A stretch of DNA of 64,000 nt from positions 88,990,871 to 89,054,870 of the forward strand of contig CM051455.1 of assembly GCA_028274465.1 (NCBI GenBank), written 5' to 3'. This stretch comes from Plantago ovata. Its lineage: Eukaryota > Streptophyta > Magnoliopsida > Lamiales > Plantaginaceae. Position numbers and translations under genes: made by a program. Shown here piece by piece: positions 8,748 to 20,119 of the stretch (position 1 is the first letter of the stretch; every line of letters starts with the position of its first letter). Under the pieces are notes generated by a model. It saw only the letters and a program-made list of their open reading frames with translations, had not been told where the DNA came from and made no database searches.

Positions 8748-10956
8748 TTGCTCTTGATTGTGCAGACTTCAGCCATGGAGACAAACGATGCAATCTGGCA
8801 CTTTGATAGTGGTTGTGGAAAGCACATGACGGGCAACAAGAATAACCTTATAAACTATAGACGGTGGTCTAAAGGTCCAACAATAAGGTTTGCTGGTGGA
8901 GGCTCCGGTTCTACAAAAGGCTATGGTGATGTGAAGTTAGGATGCATAACCATTACTGGAGTTCTTTATGTCAAAAATCTTAAGTTTAACCTTTTCAGCA
9001 TGAGTCAGTTTGCTGACAAAGGATACTTCATCAAAATTAAAAGTGATGAATGTAAACTTATAGATTTCGAGACTAAAAAGGTAATAATGATTGCAAGAAG
9101 ATCAGGAGGCTTGTACACCGTTAATTGGTCTTCAACAATTGTTGAAAAATGCTTTGTCTCAGATCATGATTGCCTTGCTGAAAAAGCATGGTTATGGCAT
9201 AAACGAACAAGTCATCTAAACTTCAAGACGCTGAATAAGTTGTCTAAAAAGGCACTTGTAGTTGGATTACCTAGGGTTACTTTTAAGAAGGATGGTGTTT
9301 GCAATGCATGTCAGCAAGGAAAGCAAACCAAATCTTCTTTCAAGAACAAGGCAGTACAGTCAACTACAAAACCTTTACAACTCTTGCACATGGACTTGTT
9401 TGAATCTTCTTCAACAAGCTATGCTGGTAAGAATTATGGTCTAGTCGTGGTAGATGACTATTCAACATTCACTTGGGTAGTATTTATCAAGCACAAATCT
9501 GAAACCAAGACTGAAATACCTAACTTGCTGAACAAGCTTGAAGTCATGAAAAATGACAAGGTAAAAGTCATAAGGACAGACCATGGTACTGAGTTTGTAA
9601 ACCAGTACATAACTGAATATTGTACCTCAAAAGGTATTCAACATCAGTTATCCTCAGTAATAACACCACAACAAAACGGTGTTGCTGAACGAATCGTACC
9701 CTGAAAGAAGCCGCAAGAACAATGCTTGCTGACACTGAAATAAGTGAGGCTTATTGGGTTGAAGCGATTAAAATCGTCTGTTATACTCAAAACAGATGTT
9801 TGATTACTAAGGAATACAACAAAACTCCTTATGAATTGTTTGTTGGAAGACCTCCTAACATCACTCATCTAAGAGTATTTGGTTGCAAGTGTTTCGTTCT
9901 TAACAATGGTAGAGAATACCTAAGAACATTTCAACCAAAGGCAGACGAAGCGATATTTCTCGGTTACTCCTTGCATAGTAAAGCTTATAGAGTTTACAAC
10001 AAAAAGGCACAAAAGATTGAAGAATCAGTGCATGTTGTATTCTACGAAAAGTCACAAGGTGTGCCTGCTGAAGAAGAAATATCAGAATGTATGAAAAAGC
10101 TAATCATACATGAGCAAAGAACTGAATCTGATGCTAGGCAAATCAAGTCAATTGAACTAAATGATGATTCTGACAATGACTATCCTCCCCCTAGTCATGA
10201 CAAGATAAATATAGTTCACGACAAAGAATTTCCAGCAAAAGACGCGGTTGCTCCGGAAGTTGCTGAAATTACGCAATCTCCAGTGCCTGCTGATGAATTA
10301 CCTCAATCAAGCAATGCTGAACAAGCAGTTGCTAATGAACAAATCTCAGCAGAGACACAAATTCCCAGTAGTACTGAAGAAGTACATACTGAAGAGTCAT
10401 ATGCTGATGAGCAAACATATCCTGATCCATCAAACAGAAAACCTGTTAATAAATGGATCAGAGATCATCCCTCTACGGATATGATTGGCGATATTAATAA
10501 ACGCCAAGTGACTAGATCCAAAGATACTCATGGACTTGCTGAAGAAGCAATTGTCGTAGAAGTAGAATCATTGTTCTCTTGCTTTGTGTCAGAAATTGAA
10601 CCTAAAACCATAGAAGAAGCTTTAAAGCATTCTGAATGGATAAAGGCAATGCAAGAAGAACTGGATCAATTTGAAAGAAACAAAGTCTGGAAACTTGTGC
10701 CACTTGCTGAAGACAAGAAAGCTATTGGTACAAAGTGGGTGTTCAGAAACAAGCTGAGCGAGTCTGGCGAAGTAACAAGAAATAAAGCACGCTTAGTTGC
10801 TCAAGGTTACTGTCAGACTGAAGGATTGGACTATGATGAGTCTTATGCACCAGTCGCAAGATTGGATGCAATTAGGCTTTTCTTGGCCTTTGCTGCTCAC
10901 AATGACTTCATTGTTTACCAAATGGATGTTAAAAGTGCATTCTTGAATGGTGAACT
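8748..10956 (+). pseudogene. pol: S-b pol: protease, integrase, first part of RT
   Basis: Open frame starting directly after the gag stop, in the -1 frame. It has a retropepsin DSG (FDSGCGKHMTG, about 8802), the GAG-pre-integrase HHCC region (WHKRTSH and CNACQQGKQ), and the integrase core with D at HMDLFES (about 9390), D at TDHGTEF (about 9578) and E at NGVAER (about 9685). A deletion at about 9688 removes bases after the catalytic Glu and shifts the frame. The ORF resumes to [20 protein letters not shown] chromodomain-free C-terminus, an acidic linker and RT ([20 protein letters not shown]). RT is cut at 10956 by K1. Not functional. Confidence 0.88.
10952..10956 (+). repeat. Target site duplication of K1, left copy (GAACT)
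   Basis: GAACT abuts the TG of the left LTR and is repeated at 20120-20124 after the CA of the right LTR. Removing K1 and one copy restores the RT reading frame of S-b. Confidence 0.96.
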
Positions 10957-13027
10957 TGATAGTGTATATGTCCTAGAGACAGTCCTTACTAAGGGCATGG
11001 TGCCCTTATAGAGGGCATATATGTACTATTACACATGTCAACGTAATATAATATATGTCTGTTGTATTTTACTATTGAGTATCGCTTTCATATTTATATT
11101 ACACCAGGCTGCAGCATGTCATATCTTTATTACTGTCTGTATTGATATTAAACATGTCCCCTCGGATAGATGACCGATCACATAGATAGTGGGAGCTATG
11201 TGAGTTATCATCTATCCCAAACTCTTCCTAGTCGAGGTTCATCTCAGATGTGGGGGTCTGAATGAACCAGACAAGACTAGTATGCGTGGAGGTTATACTT
11301 GTTGGAGCAAGTGTGAGCCGATCCCACGGCCACGGAACGGATTGTTGGACAATCGAGAAACATTCCCATAACTGCGCATAGTTGTTCGAATAAGCTTTAT
11401 CGAACAATGGAAGTACCCACCGGACACTCCCATCGATGTATACTCTACACCGAAGTGTCTATGGGAACCGGTGAGTTGTCAAAGTGATGCCATTCGTCCT
11501 TTGTACTTACAGGACTTTATCATCACATTTGTTGCCCCATATCCTTGGTGGACCCGTCGATGTCAGCTCTGAATAAGCAGCTGACCTAAGACACGATACA
11601 GGATTATGGCTAAATACAAAGGGGGTGATAAGTGATTCTGTGAAGGATTCATCTCTCAAGTGTAGCACAGGAGAGCACTGCTCATAGTCTGCATAGTTGT
11701 GTTGGTAAAGTCACTGGCCAGTGCAAATGATATATTATGATAGTCATAAGTATATTTTAACCAAGCAACTCCCTGAGACGCCCGTGGATGTATTATTGGG
11801 ATAGACACTTCATCGATCCTAGATACATTCGAGCAAGTCAGATGAAGGGACGTTACGATCGCCGCGTTGAGCGTAACAGGCTTCGCAACGAAAGGGTTAG
11901 CTTTGAGAAACCTCTCAAACGTCCTCATGTATTAATATTGCTAATGGAACCGTCTAGGAATTCCATGTTGCCTAGTCTAGGACTTGCTTAATACAGTGAG
12001 GCTCTATGGGTCACACTATGTGGTGATTCAGTCTATCAGAATATCCTTGAAGATGGAATCGCAATTAATTTGGAATTAATTGTGATTGATGGATTATAAT
12101 TGATTTGGAATTAATTATAATATATGGTGGCTCAATTAATGATTTGGAATTATTAATTGAATTGGCTAATTAATTGTATTTTATGTAAATACAATTAAAG
12201 ATTATATTTTGGAAATATAATAGATGTTTGATTAGAAAGGATATGATAATTTAGAATTAACATATGCACTTGGGCAAAATCTACTTGAAGTTTGAATTTC
12301 CTTAGAACTATAAGTGGGTCCCAAAATCGGGACCCACCTAGTGTCCCTAGGAAGGCGCGCGCGCGCAGGAGCTGGGTAGGGGAAGGAGTTCGACTCCTTC
12401 CTCTATTAGAAGTCCAAGGGATAAGTTAGATTTTCCTGATTGAGTTTTAATTTGATTGGGAATGAATCTAGACTTGATAAGGGTTTTCTAGTGCGATAAG
12501 AATTAAATTCTTATTCCTTTATGAAGTCTAATTGTTTATGCTTTAGGCTTCTATTGACTACTATATATAGTAGACTATTAGAGAGTTATTTACATAGACT
12601 TTCACAGTCATTCTACCCAGTTTTCTTAGAGAAAATAAAAACTCTCCCCTCCTCTATAGTCATCCGCGCGCGCCACCTCACCGGAGGAATTGCCGTCCCG
12701 TCTTCTTGGTCACACAAAGAATATCCTAGCATTCTTCCGATAGGCTGTTCATCCGTGGATACCAAGGTTGAGGTTCTAGGAGCTGGAAACTAACTCTTAT
12801 TGTCTTGCAGATATACAGAGTAATGTAGATATCTTCGACTTCGACGAAGGAGAAGATACACCGGAATATTACGAAGACTTGGAAGCTGCTTTGGAAGTAA
12901 GGTTAGTCTTCTAATTGACGTGTTTATATATATACGACATATGCATAATCAATTAACATGTATGTTAAGAAAATTTTTGAAATTCCGCTGCGTACCCTAG
13001 GGGTAACTCTGACCATATTTTCTTACA
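10957..13027 (+). repeat. K1 5' LTR (2071 bp)
   Basis: Starts TGATAGTGTATATG and ends TTTCTTACA. It contains AT-rich repeats of GATTTGGAATTAATTA at 12060-12180, an alternating CG run (12353-12365), and a TATATATA box inside a 16-bp palindrome CTACTATATATAGTAG (12558-12573). The U5 part carries the conserved GCTGCGTACCCTAGGG. No gene is seen in it. Confidence 0.95.
12562..12569 (+). promoter_or_regulatory. TATA box of K1 5' LTR
   Basis: TATATATA centred in the perfect palindrome CTACTATATATAGTAG. The same box occurs at 19654-19661 and 22503-22510; the solo LTR at 37214 has lost one TA. The start of R would be about 30 bp downstream. Confidence 0.7.
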
Positions 13028-13028
13028 G

Positions 13029-13044
13029 TGGTATCGGAGCGAGG
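13029..13044 (+). promoter_or_regulatory. Primer binding site of K1
   Basis: TGGTATCGGAGCGAGG, one base after the LTR. It is an initiator-Met tRNA site with one change from TGGTATCAGAGC. Confidence 0.85.
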
Positions 13045-13204
13045 TTAATTGATTACGTATATACGTATATATATTGTATGATTTTGTAGATATGTGGATG
13101 CAATTGATTCTATGATAAATTCGATTTTCAAAAGTTTTGTTTTTTATATAAATTTAGAATTTATATTTTCAAAAAAAAAAAAAATTTAAAATATATATAA
13201 TTTG

Positions 13205-13356
13205 ACCGGACCGCCTGCGGCAGCAGGCGCCGCGGGCACCCGGGGCCTGCAGGCGCAGGTGCCCGGCGCCTGCAGGCCGCGGCGCCGGCGCCCGCGTGCC
13301 GCGGCCGCCGGGCGCCCCGGTCCGCGGTCACCGGCGGGACGGGAGGTCCCGTCCCA
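13205..13356 (+). other. Extremely GC-rich, self-complementary block in K1 leader
   Basis: About 150 bp that is almost pure G and C inside an AT-rich leader. It is built of short CCTGCAGG-, GGCGCC- and CCGCGG-like inverted repeats and flanked on both sides by poly-A runs. It should fold strongly as RNA and is CpG-dense. No coding pattern is convincing. Confidence 0.8.
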
Positions 13357-13847
13357 GGTTTTCAAAAAAAAAAGAAAAAAATTATATATTTTCGGGATGG
13401 ACCCAAAATTGAATTTTTGAAAGTTTTGAGGATTGAATTTTATATTTGGAATATAAATATGTTTTAATTGTAATTGTTTTAAACTAGAGGGGTTAAATTT
13501 AATTAGTATAAAGTTAAAGGGCTTATTTGTGATTTATCAATTTATTGTTTATTGCAAATTAGTCCTTCTACTTTTGAATTTTAGATTTAACACCTCCAAG
13601 GTTTTTTAAATTACAATTAAGTCGTTCGGGTTTTCGAAAATTGCTACTTGGTCAATAGAATTTTCGATTATTCAATCTAGTCCAAATTTTCAATTATTTC
13701 ATAGAGATTATAAGTATGGGATTATAATTTTCATAATGAAATTATGAAGTCTCTTGTCATCCAGATAGGCTACTACTTGTTTCATATGCTCTATATGCTA
13801 TTGTTTGACAATGCATGTTTAAATACCATGTATTTTACATTCCGTTC

Positions 13848-14013
13848 GACCGCTATGCATGCGAGGGTAGGCGGCGCCCTCTTATATGTCGGACCGCATA
13901 TTTATGTATGGGTAGGCGGCACCCATTATGTGCTTGACCGCGTTTAGAACTAGAATGGATAGGCGGCATCCATTACGTGTAGACCGTTCATGCATGATGG
14001 GTAGGCGGCGCCC
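13848..14013 (+). repeat. Four tandem hairpins with constant AGGCGGC loop (K1 leader)
   Basis: Four units of about 45 bp each begin GACCGY (13848, 13892, 13936, 13982) and carry a hairpin at 13863-13881, 13908-13926, 13954-13974 and 13999-14013. The 7-nt loop AGGCGGC is invariant. The stems are GAGGGT/GCCCTC, ATGGGT/ACCCAT, AATGGAT/ATCCATT and GGGT/GCCC. The G-C to A-T exchange in unit 3 is compensated on both sides. The array lies 250-400 nt upstream of the gag ATG. Confidence 0.85.
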
Positions 14014-14264
14014 TTATTGTTTGTAGATGACTGATAACAACCCTCAAGCTACAAGCCCCAACCAATATAAGGAAATCATAGTGAAAATAGTGGGAGCTAA
14101 ACATATGTTGACTGTATATGGGGGCAAGCATATGTGAAAATAGTGGGAGCTAAACAGATAAAGGACCTTGTTGTTTAGTTATGTTGACTGTATATTTATA
14201 AATAATATTTCAATAGTTGATTTATTGTTTTCGTTCTATATTATTTCTCCTTAGGATATTAGAT
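14014..14264 (+). other. K1 leader end, no gene; short direct repeats
   Basis: Non-coding. Contains two copies of GAAAATAGTGGGAGCTAAAC (about 14081 and 14136) and two of ATGTTGACTGTATAT. AGTGGGAGCT also occurs in the LTR. Confidence 0.6.
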
Positions 14265-17200
14265 ATGGCGAGTATCTCGCTCCGTGCTGTCTTGGAGAAG
14301 GAAATTTTAACCGGACCAAACTTCCTAGATTGGATCAGGAATATACGTTTGGTGCTGAGATACGAAAAGATTGAGTACGTCTTGGACGAGGTCATTCCCG
14401 TGTGCCCCGAAAATCAGACTGTCGATCAGGTTGCTGCTTGGAATCAAGCCAACAAGGCAAGGTCTGATAAGCATCTTGAGGATGCTAGATCCGCGCAGTG
14501 TATTATGCTGGCGGCAATGAGCAATGAGCTGCAGAGGAAACATGAAAGCATGTTGCCGTATGAGATGTTAAAGCATCTTGAGTCGCTCTTTAAGACGACA
14601 GCTAGAAGTGTTGAATTTGATTTGATCAAAGACATACATAGATGCAAGCTCAATGAAGGAGGGAACATGTCTGAGCATGTTCTCAAAATGATTGGTCTCT
14701 TTGAAAAGCTTGCCGATGTCGGCGTTAAGCTAGAGAACAAGATCATGGTGATCTTTGTCCTTCAATCATTGCCGAGTTCGTATTCGCAGTTCATCATTAA
14801 TTACACGATGAATGCGAAGGACGTAACACTGCCTGAACTTCATAATCTGCTGAAGACATATGATCAAACTCTTCCTAAGAAGGAAAAGTCGATCATGCTT
14901 GTTGGGCAACCGTCTAACTCAAACCCGAAAAGCAAAGGTGCTAAGGGTAAGGGAAAGTCGGGAGCCAAGGCCAACACTTGGAGTGATAAGCCTAAGCGTA
15001 CGAACCAGAAAAGGAAGTTCAAGAGAAGCGGAACGGTGCGCACAGATGAATGTCTTTTCTGTAAGCAGAAAGGACATTGGAAGAAAGATTGCCCTAAGCT
15101 TAGGGCAGATCAAGCTAAGAAGTCATCAGCTTCTGGCTCAGGTATGTTTGTTATTGAAATGAACATGACTACTTTTGACTCCAATGGTTGGGTATTAGAT
15201 ACAGCCTGTGGCTCACACATTTGTAATAATGTGCAGGGGCTAATTGATCACATGCTAGTCAAGCGAGGTGAAATCGACTTGCATGTTGGGAACGGCAATC
15301 CAATTGAAGCCAAACGCGTTGGACGCAGCAAGATAGATTTACCGTCGGGACAATGTTTAGAATTTGATAATGTTTATTTTGTTTCATCCATTGTCAGAAA
15401 TATTATTTCCATTCCATTGTTAGACAATATGGGTTTTTCCTTTCGATTTGCGAATAATACTTGTTATTTTTCATTAAATGATCAGTATTATGGAAAGGCT
15501 CGCTTGGTGAATGGTTTATATATTTTGCAAAGTAGTCTACCTTTATTTCAAATACATAACAAACAACCATCTTCAAGTAAGAAGAATAATCCATCTTATC
15601 TATGGCATTGTCGGCTGGGCCATATCAATGAAACATGGATTCAAAGACTAAGGAAGTTGGACTACTTAGAACCATTTGATTTTGAATCATATGGTACATG
15701 TGAATCTTGTGTTAAGGGTAAGATGACGAACAAACCTTTTGTTGGACAAGGTGTTCGTGCCACCCGCTGCTTAGAGCTCATACATACCGATGTATGTGGA
15801 CCTTTTAAAGTCCATGCACGTGGGGGTTATCCTTACTTCGTTACCTTTACTGACGATTTCTCAAGGTATGAATATATTTATCTTATGAAGAATAAATCCG
15901 AGACCTTTGGGAAATTCAAGGAGTTTAGGAACGAGGTCGAGAATGAATTGAACCTAAGGATAGTCACTCTTCGATCAGATCGAGGAGGTGAATACCTTAG
16001 TGAAGAATTTATCGATTACTTGAAGGAAAATGGAATTCAATCGCAATGGACTCCTCCTGGAACACCACAGTTAAATGGTGTGTCTGAGAGGAGGAATCGA
16101 ACCCTGTTAGACATGGTAAGATCAATGATTGGATTCTCGACTCTTCCAAAGTATCTGTGGGGATATGCACTACAAACTGCAATCTACATTCTGAACCGTG
16201 TACCATCTAAATCAGTGGAGAAAACTCCTTATGAGTTATGAAAGGGAAAGAAGCCTTCACTAGGCTATCTTAGACCTTGGGGCTGTCCTGCGATAGACAA
16301 GCTGATGCTCACTGATAAGTTAGATGTCAAGGGTGTCAAAGTATATTTCATAGGCTATCCTCGTCAGACGAGAGGCTATGAATTCTATCATGCTGAAGAT
16401 CACAAGGTGATCGTGTCTAGAAACGTGAAGTTTTTAGAAGTTGAATACCTCGAAGAAGAGAGGTTAGATGATATGATAGAACTTGAAGAAATTCAAGACT
16501 TTGACACGCGCGAACATGAGGTCTCTAAATCTTCTGATTTGGACTCAAGTTCAGTGGGAGCTTTCGAAGCAGACAAGGGTGATGATATGACAATTGCTAG
16601 GCATGTCATAGTCAGTGGGAGTCTTGTGATTAGATCAACAGTTGAAACCACACCAATAGAACCCGTTGTCAACCAACCTGTGCAACAAGTTGCACAAGAG
16701 CAACCTCCCGCAAGGGAACAGGGTCGCGCCCAACGACCAGCTGCATCAGTACCCACTGATAATGTTCGTGTTACACGAAGCCAGAAAAGAAAAGCACCAG
16801 AACAAGTCGAGCTCCGTAGGTCGAAGAGGATCCTAAGAGGACCTCAGAAGCAAAGCCTTATGATAGAAGACATCAGTGAACTTGATGCCGGTTTATCAGA
16901 TCGGGAAGATCCCGAGACCTACAAAGAGGCAATAATTGATATTGACTCAGACAAATGGCAAGAGGCCATGGAATTAGAAATGGATTCAATGTACCAGAAC
17001 CGAGTTTGGAACTTGGTAGACTTGCCCCAAGGGGTTAGACCAATTGGGTGCAAATGGGTCTTTAAACGAAAGACAGATGCCGATGGCAAGGTACAAACGC
17101 ACAAAGCTAGGCTTGTGGTGAAAGGCTACACGCAAAGGTATGGCATCGATTACGATGAAACCTTTTCACCGTTAGCAAAATTGAAGTCCATTCGAATTCT

Positions 17201-18032
17201 ACTTGCGATAGCTGCCTACTATGATTATGAAATCTGGCAGATGGATGTAAAGACAGCCTTCCTCAATGGCAACCTTGAGGAAGAGGTCTATATGGTACAG
17301 CCGGAAGGTTTTATTAGTAAAACCAGGCCAACTGCTGTATGCAAATTACAAAGATCCATCTATGGGCTAAAGCAAGCGTCAAGGAGCTGGAATATCCGCT
17401 TTGATGAAGCTGTCAAATCGTTTAACTTCATCAGAAGCAAGGAAGATCCCTGTGTCTATGCGAGACACAGCGACAAAGGAGTTGTTCTTAAGTACCTTGG
17501 ACGGACTAAAGAGATGTTCTTGGTGTTTGGTGGAGAACCAGGATTAAAGATGTCTGGGTATGTCGACGCTGGATTTGAATTAGATCCTGATGACTTTAAG
17601 TCACAGACAGGATACGTATTCAAATTGAACGGAGGAGCTGTCTGTTGGATGATCTCTAAGCAAGCCACGGTTGCTGACTCATCCACAGAGGCCGAGTACA
17701 TTGCTGCATCAGAAGCATCGAAAGAAGCTGTCTGGATTTCAGAGTTCTTGAAGGAATTGAGGGTTGTTCCTGCTCCCAGTCCAATAACGATTTATTGTGA
17801 CAATACGGGCGTCGTCGCTCAAGCAAGGGAGCCTAGATCTACAAACAAGAACAAACATGTACTTAGAAAATATCACGTTATACGTGAGATTATAGATAGA
17901 GGAGAAGTTAGTATAGAACGTGTCTCTACCACGGACAACGTGGCAGATCCTTTCACCAAGGTCTTATCAGTGGAAGTCCACTTAAGACATTATGCTAATC
18001 TGGGCATTAGGCATAAAGGTGACTGGCTCTAG
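14265..18032 (+). pseudogene. gag-pol: K1 gag-pol polyprotein, one nonsense codon and an RT core deletion
   Basis: The start is ATG 14265 ([13 protein letters not shown]). Gag (UBN2 type) comes first, then the CCHC knuckle [14 protein letters not shown] (about residues 262-276), a protease DTA box ([11 protein letters not shown], about 311), pre-integrase LWHCRLGH and CESCVKG, and the integrase triad D (HTDVCGP), D (SDRGGEY) and E (GVSERRN). An in-frame TGA at 16239-16241 replaces the usual Trp of the PYELW motif; the frame then stays open to TAG 18030-18032. RT has WVFKRK, DVKTAFLNG and YGLKQASRSW. After CVYARHSDKGVV the sequence jumps to the RNase H domain, so the YVDD box and roughly 190 residues are missing in frame. 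RNase H keeps STEAEYIAASEA and CDNTG. Confidence 0.93.
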
Positions 18033-18046
18033 TCCAAGTGGGAGAT
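18033..18046 (+). other. Polypurine tract region of K1
   Basis: AAGTGGGAGAT immediately before the TG of the 3' LTR, the expected position and composition for plus-strand priming. Confidence 0.75.
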
Positions 18047-20119
18047 TGATAGTGTATATGTCCTAGAGACAGTCCTTACTAAGGGCATGGTGCCCTTATA
18101 GAGGGCATATATGTACTATTACACAGGTCAACGTAATATAATATATATTTGTTGCATTTTACTATTGAGTATCGCTTTCATATTTATAATACACCAGGCT
18201 GCAGCATGTCATATCTTTATTACTGTCTGTATTGATATTAAACATGTCCCCTCGGATAGATGACCGATCACATAGATAGTGGGAGCTATGTGAGTTATCA
18301 TCTATCCCAAACTCTCCCTAGTAGAGGTTCATCTCGGATGTGGGGGTCTGAATGAACCAGACAAAACTAGTATGCGTGGAGGTTATACTTGTTGGAGCAA
18401 GTGTGAGCCGATCCCACGGCCACGGAACGGATTTTTGGACAATCGAGAAACGTTCCCATAACTGCGCATAGTTGTTCGAAGAAGCTTTATCGAACAATGT
18501 AAGTACCCACCGGACACTCCCATCGATGTATACTCTACACCGAAGTGTCTATGGGAACCGGTGAGTTGTCGAAGTGATGTCATTCGTCCTTTGTACTTAC
18601 AGGACTTTATCATCACATTTGTTGCCCCATATCCTTGGTGGACCCGTCGATGTCAGCTCTGAATAAGCAGCTGACCTAAGACACGATCCAGGATTATGGC
18701 TAAATACAAAGGGGGGGTGATAAGTGATTCTGTGAAGGATTCATCTCTCAAGTGTAGCACAGGAGAGCACTGCTCATAGTCTGCATAGTTGTGTTGGTAA
18801 AGTCACTGTCCAGTGCAAATGATATATTATGATAGTCATAAGCATATCTTAACCAAGCAACTCCCTGAGACGCCCGTGGATGTATTATTGGGATAGACAC
18901 TTCATCGATCCTAGATACATTCGAGCAAGTCAGATGAAGGGACGTTACCATCGCCGCGTTGAGCGCAACAGGCTTCGCAACGAAAGGGTTAGCTTTGAGA
19001 AACCTCTCAAACGTCCTCATGTATTAATATTGCAAATGGAACCGTCTAGGAATTCCATGTTGCCTAGTCTAGGACTTGCTTAATACGGTGAGGCCCTATG
19101 GGTCACACTATGTGGTGATTCAGTCTATCAGAATATCCTTGAAGATGGAATCGCAATTAATTTGGAATTAATTGTGATTGATGGATTATAATTGATTTGG
19201 AATTAATTATAATATTTGCTGGCTCAATTAATGATTTGGAATTATTAATTGAATTGGCTAATTAATTGTATTTTATGTAAATACAATTAAAGATTATATT
19301 TTGGAAATATAATAGAGGTTTGATTAGAAAGGATATGTTAATTTAGAATTAACATATGCACTCGGGCAAAATCTACTTGGAGTTTGAATTGCCTTAGAAC
19401 TATAAGTGGGTCCCAAAATCGGAACCCACCTAGTGTCCCTAGGAAGGCGCGCGCGCGCAGGAGCTGGGTAGGGGAAGGAGTTCGACTCCTTCCTCTATTA
19501 GAAGTCCAAGGGATAAGTTAGATTTTCCTGATTGAGTTTTAATTTGATTGGGAATGAATCTAGACTTGATAATGGTTTCCTAGTGCGATAAGAATTAGAT
19601 TCTTATTCCTTTATGAAGTCTAATTGCTTATGCCTTAGGCTTCTATTGACTACTATATATAGTAGACTATTAGAGAGTTTTTGACATAGACTTTCACAGT
19701 CATTCTACCCAGTTTTCTTAGAGAAAATAAAAACTCTCCCCTCCTCTATAGTCATCCGCGCGCGCCACCTCACCGGAGGAATTGCCGCCCCGTCTTCTTG
19801 GTCACACAAAGAATATCCTAGCATTCTTCCGATAGGCTGTTCATCCGTGGATACCAAGGTTGAGGTTCTAGGAGTTGGAAACTAACTCTTATTGTCTTGC
19901 AGATATACAGAGTATTGTAGATATCTTCGACTTCGACGAAGGAGAAGATACACCGGAATATTACGAAGACTTGGAAGCTGCTTTGGAAGTAAGGTTAGTC
20001 TTCTAATTGACATGTTTATATATATACGACATATGCATAATCAATTAACCTGTATGTTAAGAAAATTTTTGAAATTCCGCTGCGTACCCTAGGGGTAACT
20101 CTGACCATATTTTCTTACA
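18047..20119 (+). repeat. K1 3' LTR (2073 bp)
   Basis: Same ends and order as the 5' LTR with about 40 substitutions. TATATATA at 19654-19661. Followed by the second GAACT. Confidence 0.95.

Larger units (their letters stand above)
10957..20119 (+). mobile_element. K1: full-length Copia retrotransposon, 9163 bp
   Basis: Complete structure: LTR 10957-13027, PBS, long leader, gag-pol, purine tract, LTR 18047-20119, with a perfect 5-bp target duplication GAACT. I counted about 40 differences between the two LTRs by eye (about 2%), so the insertion is fairly recent; under a commonly used grass LTR rate this would be under about 1 Myr (inference). RT lacks its catalytic centre, so the copy is non-autonomous. 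Confidence 0.96.

Noticed and set aside
11788..11991. A 67-codon ORF (MYYWDRHFIDPRYIRAS) present in all three K LTRs
   Set aside because: The LTRs are recent copies, so shared openness is expected; it lies in U3 upstream of the TATA box, and no codon-level conservation can be judged from such close copies.
12353..12365. Alternating CG run as a Z-DNA element
   Set aside because: Only 12-13 bp; present in K LTR copies but partly lost in the solo LTR; nothing supports a function.
13202..13420. Open frame rich in Pro, Ala, Arg and Gly across the GC block
   Set aside because: GC-rich DNA is open in most frames by composition; no ATG context and no domain.
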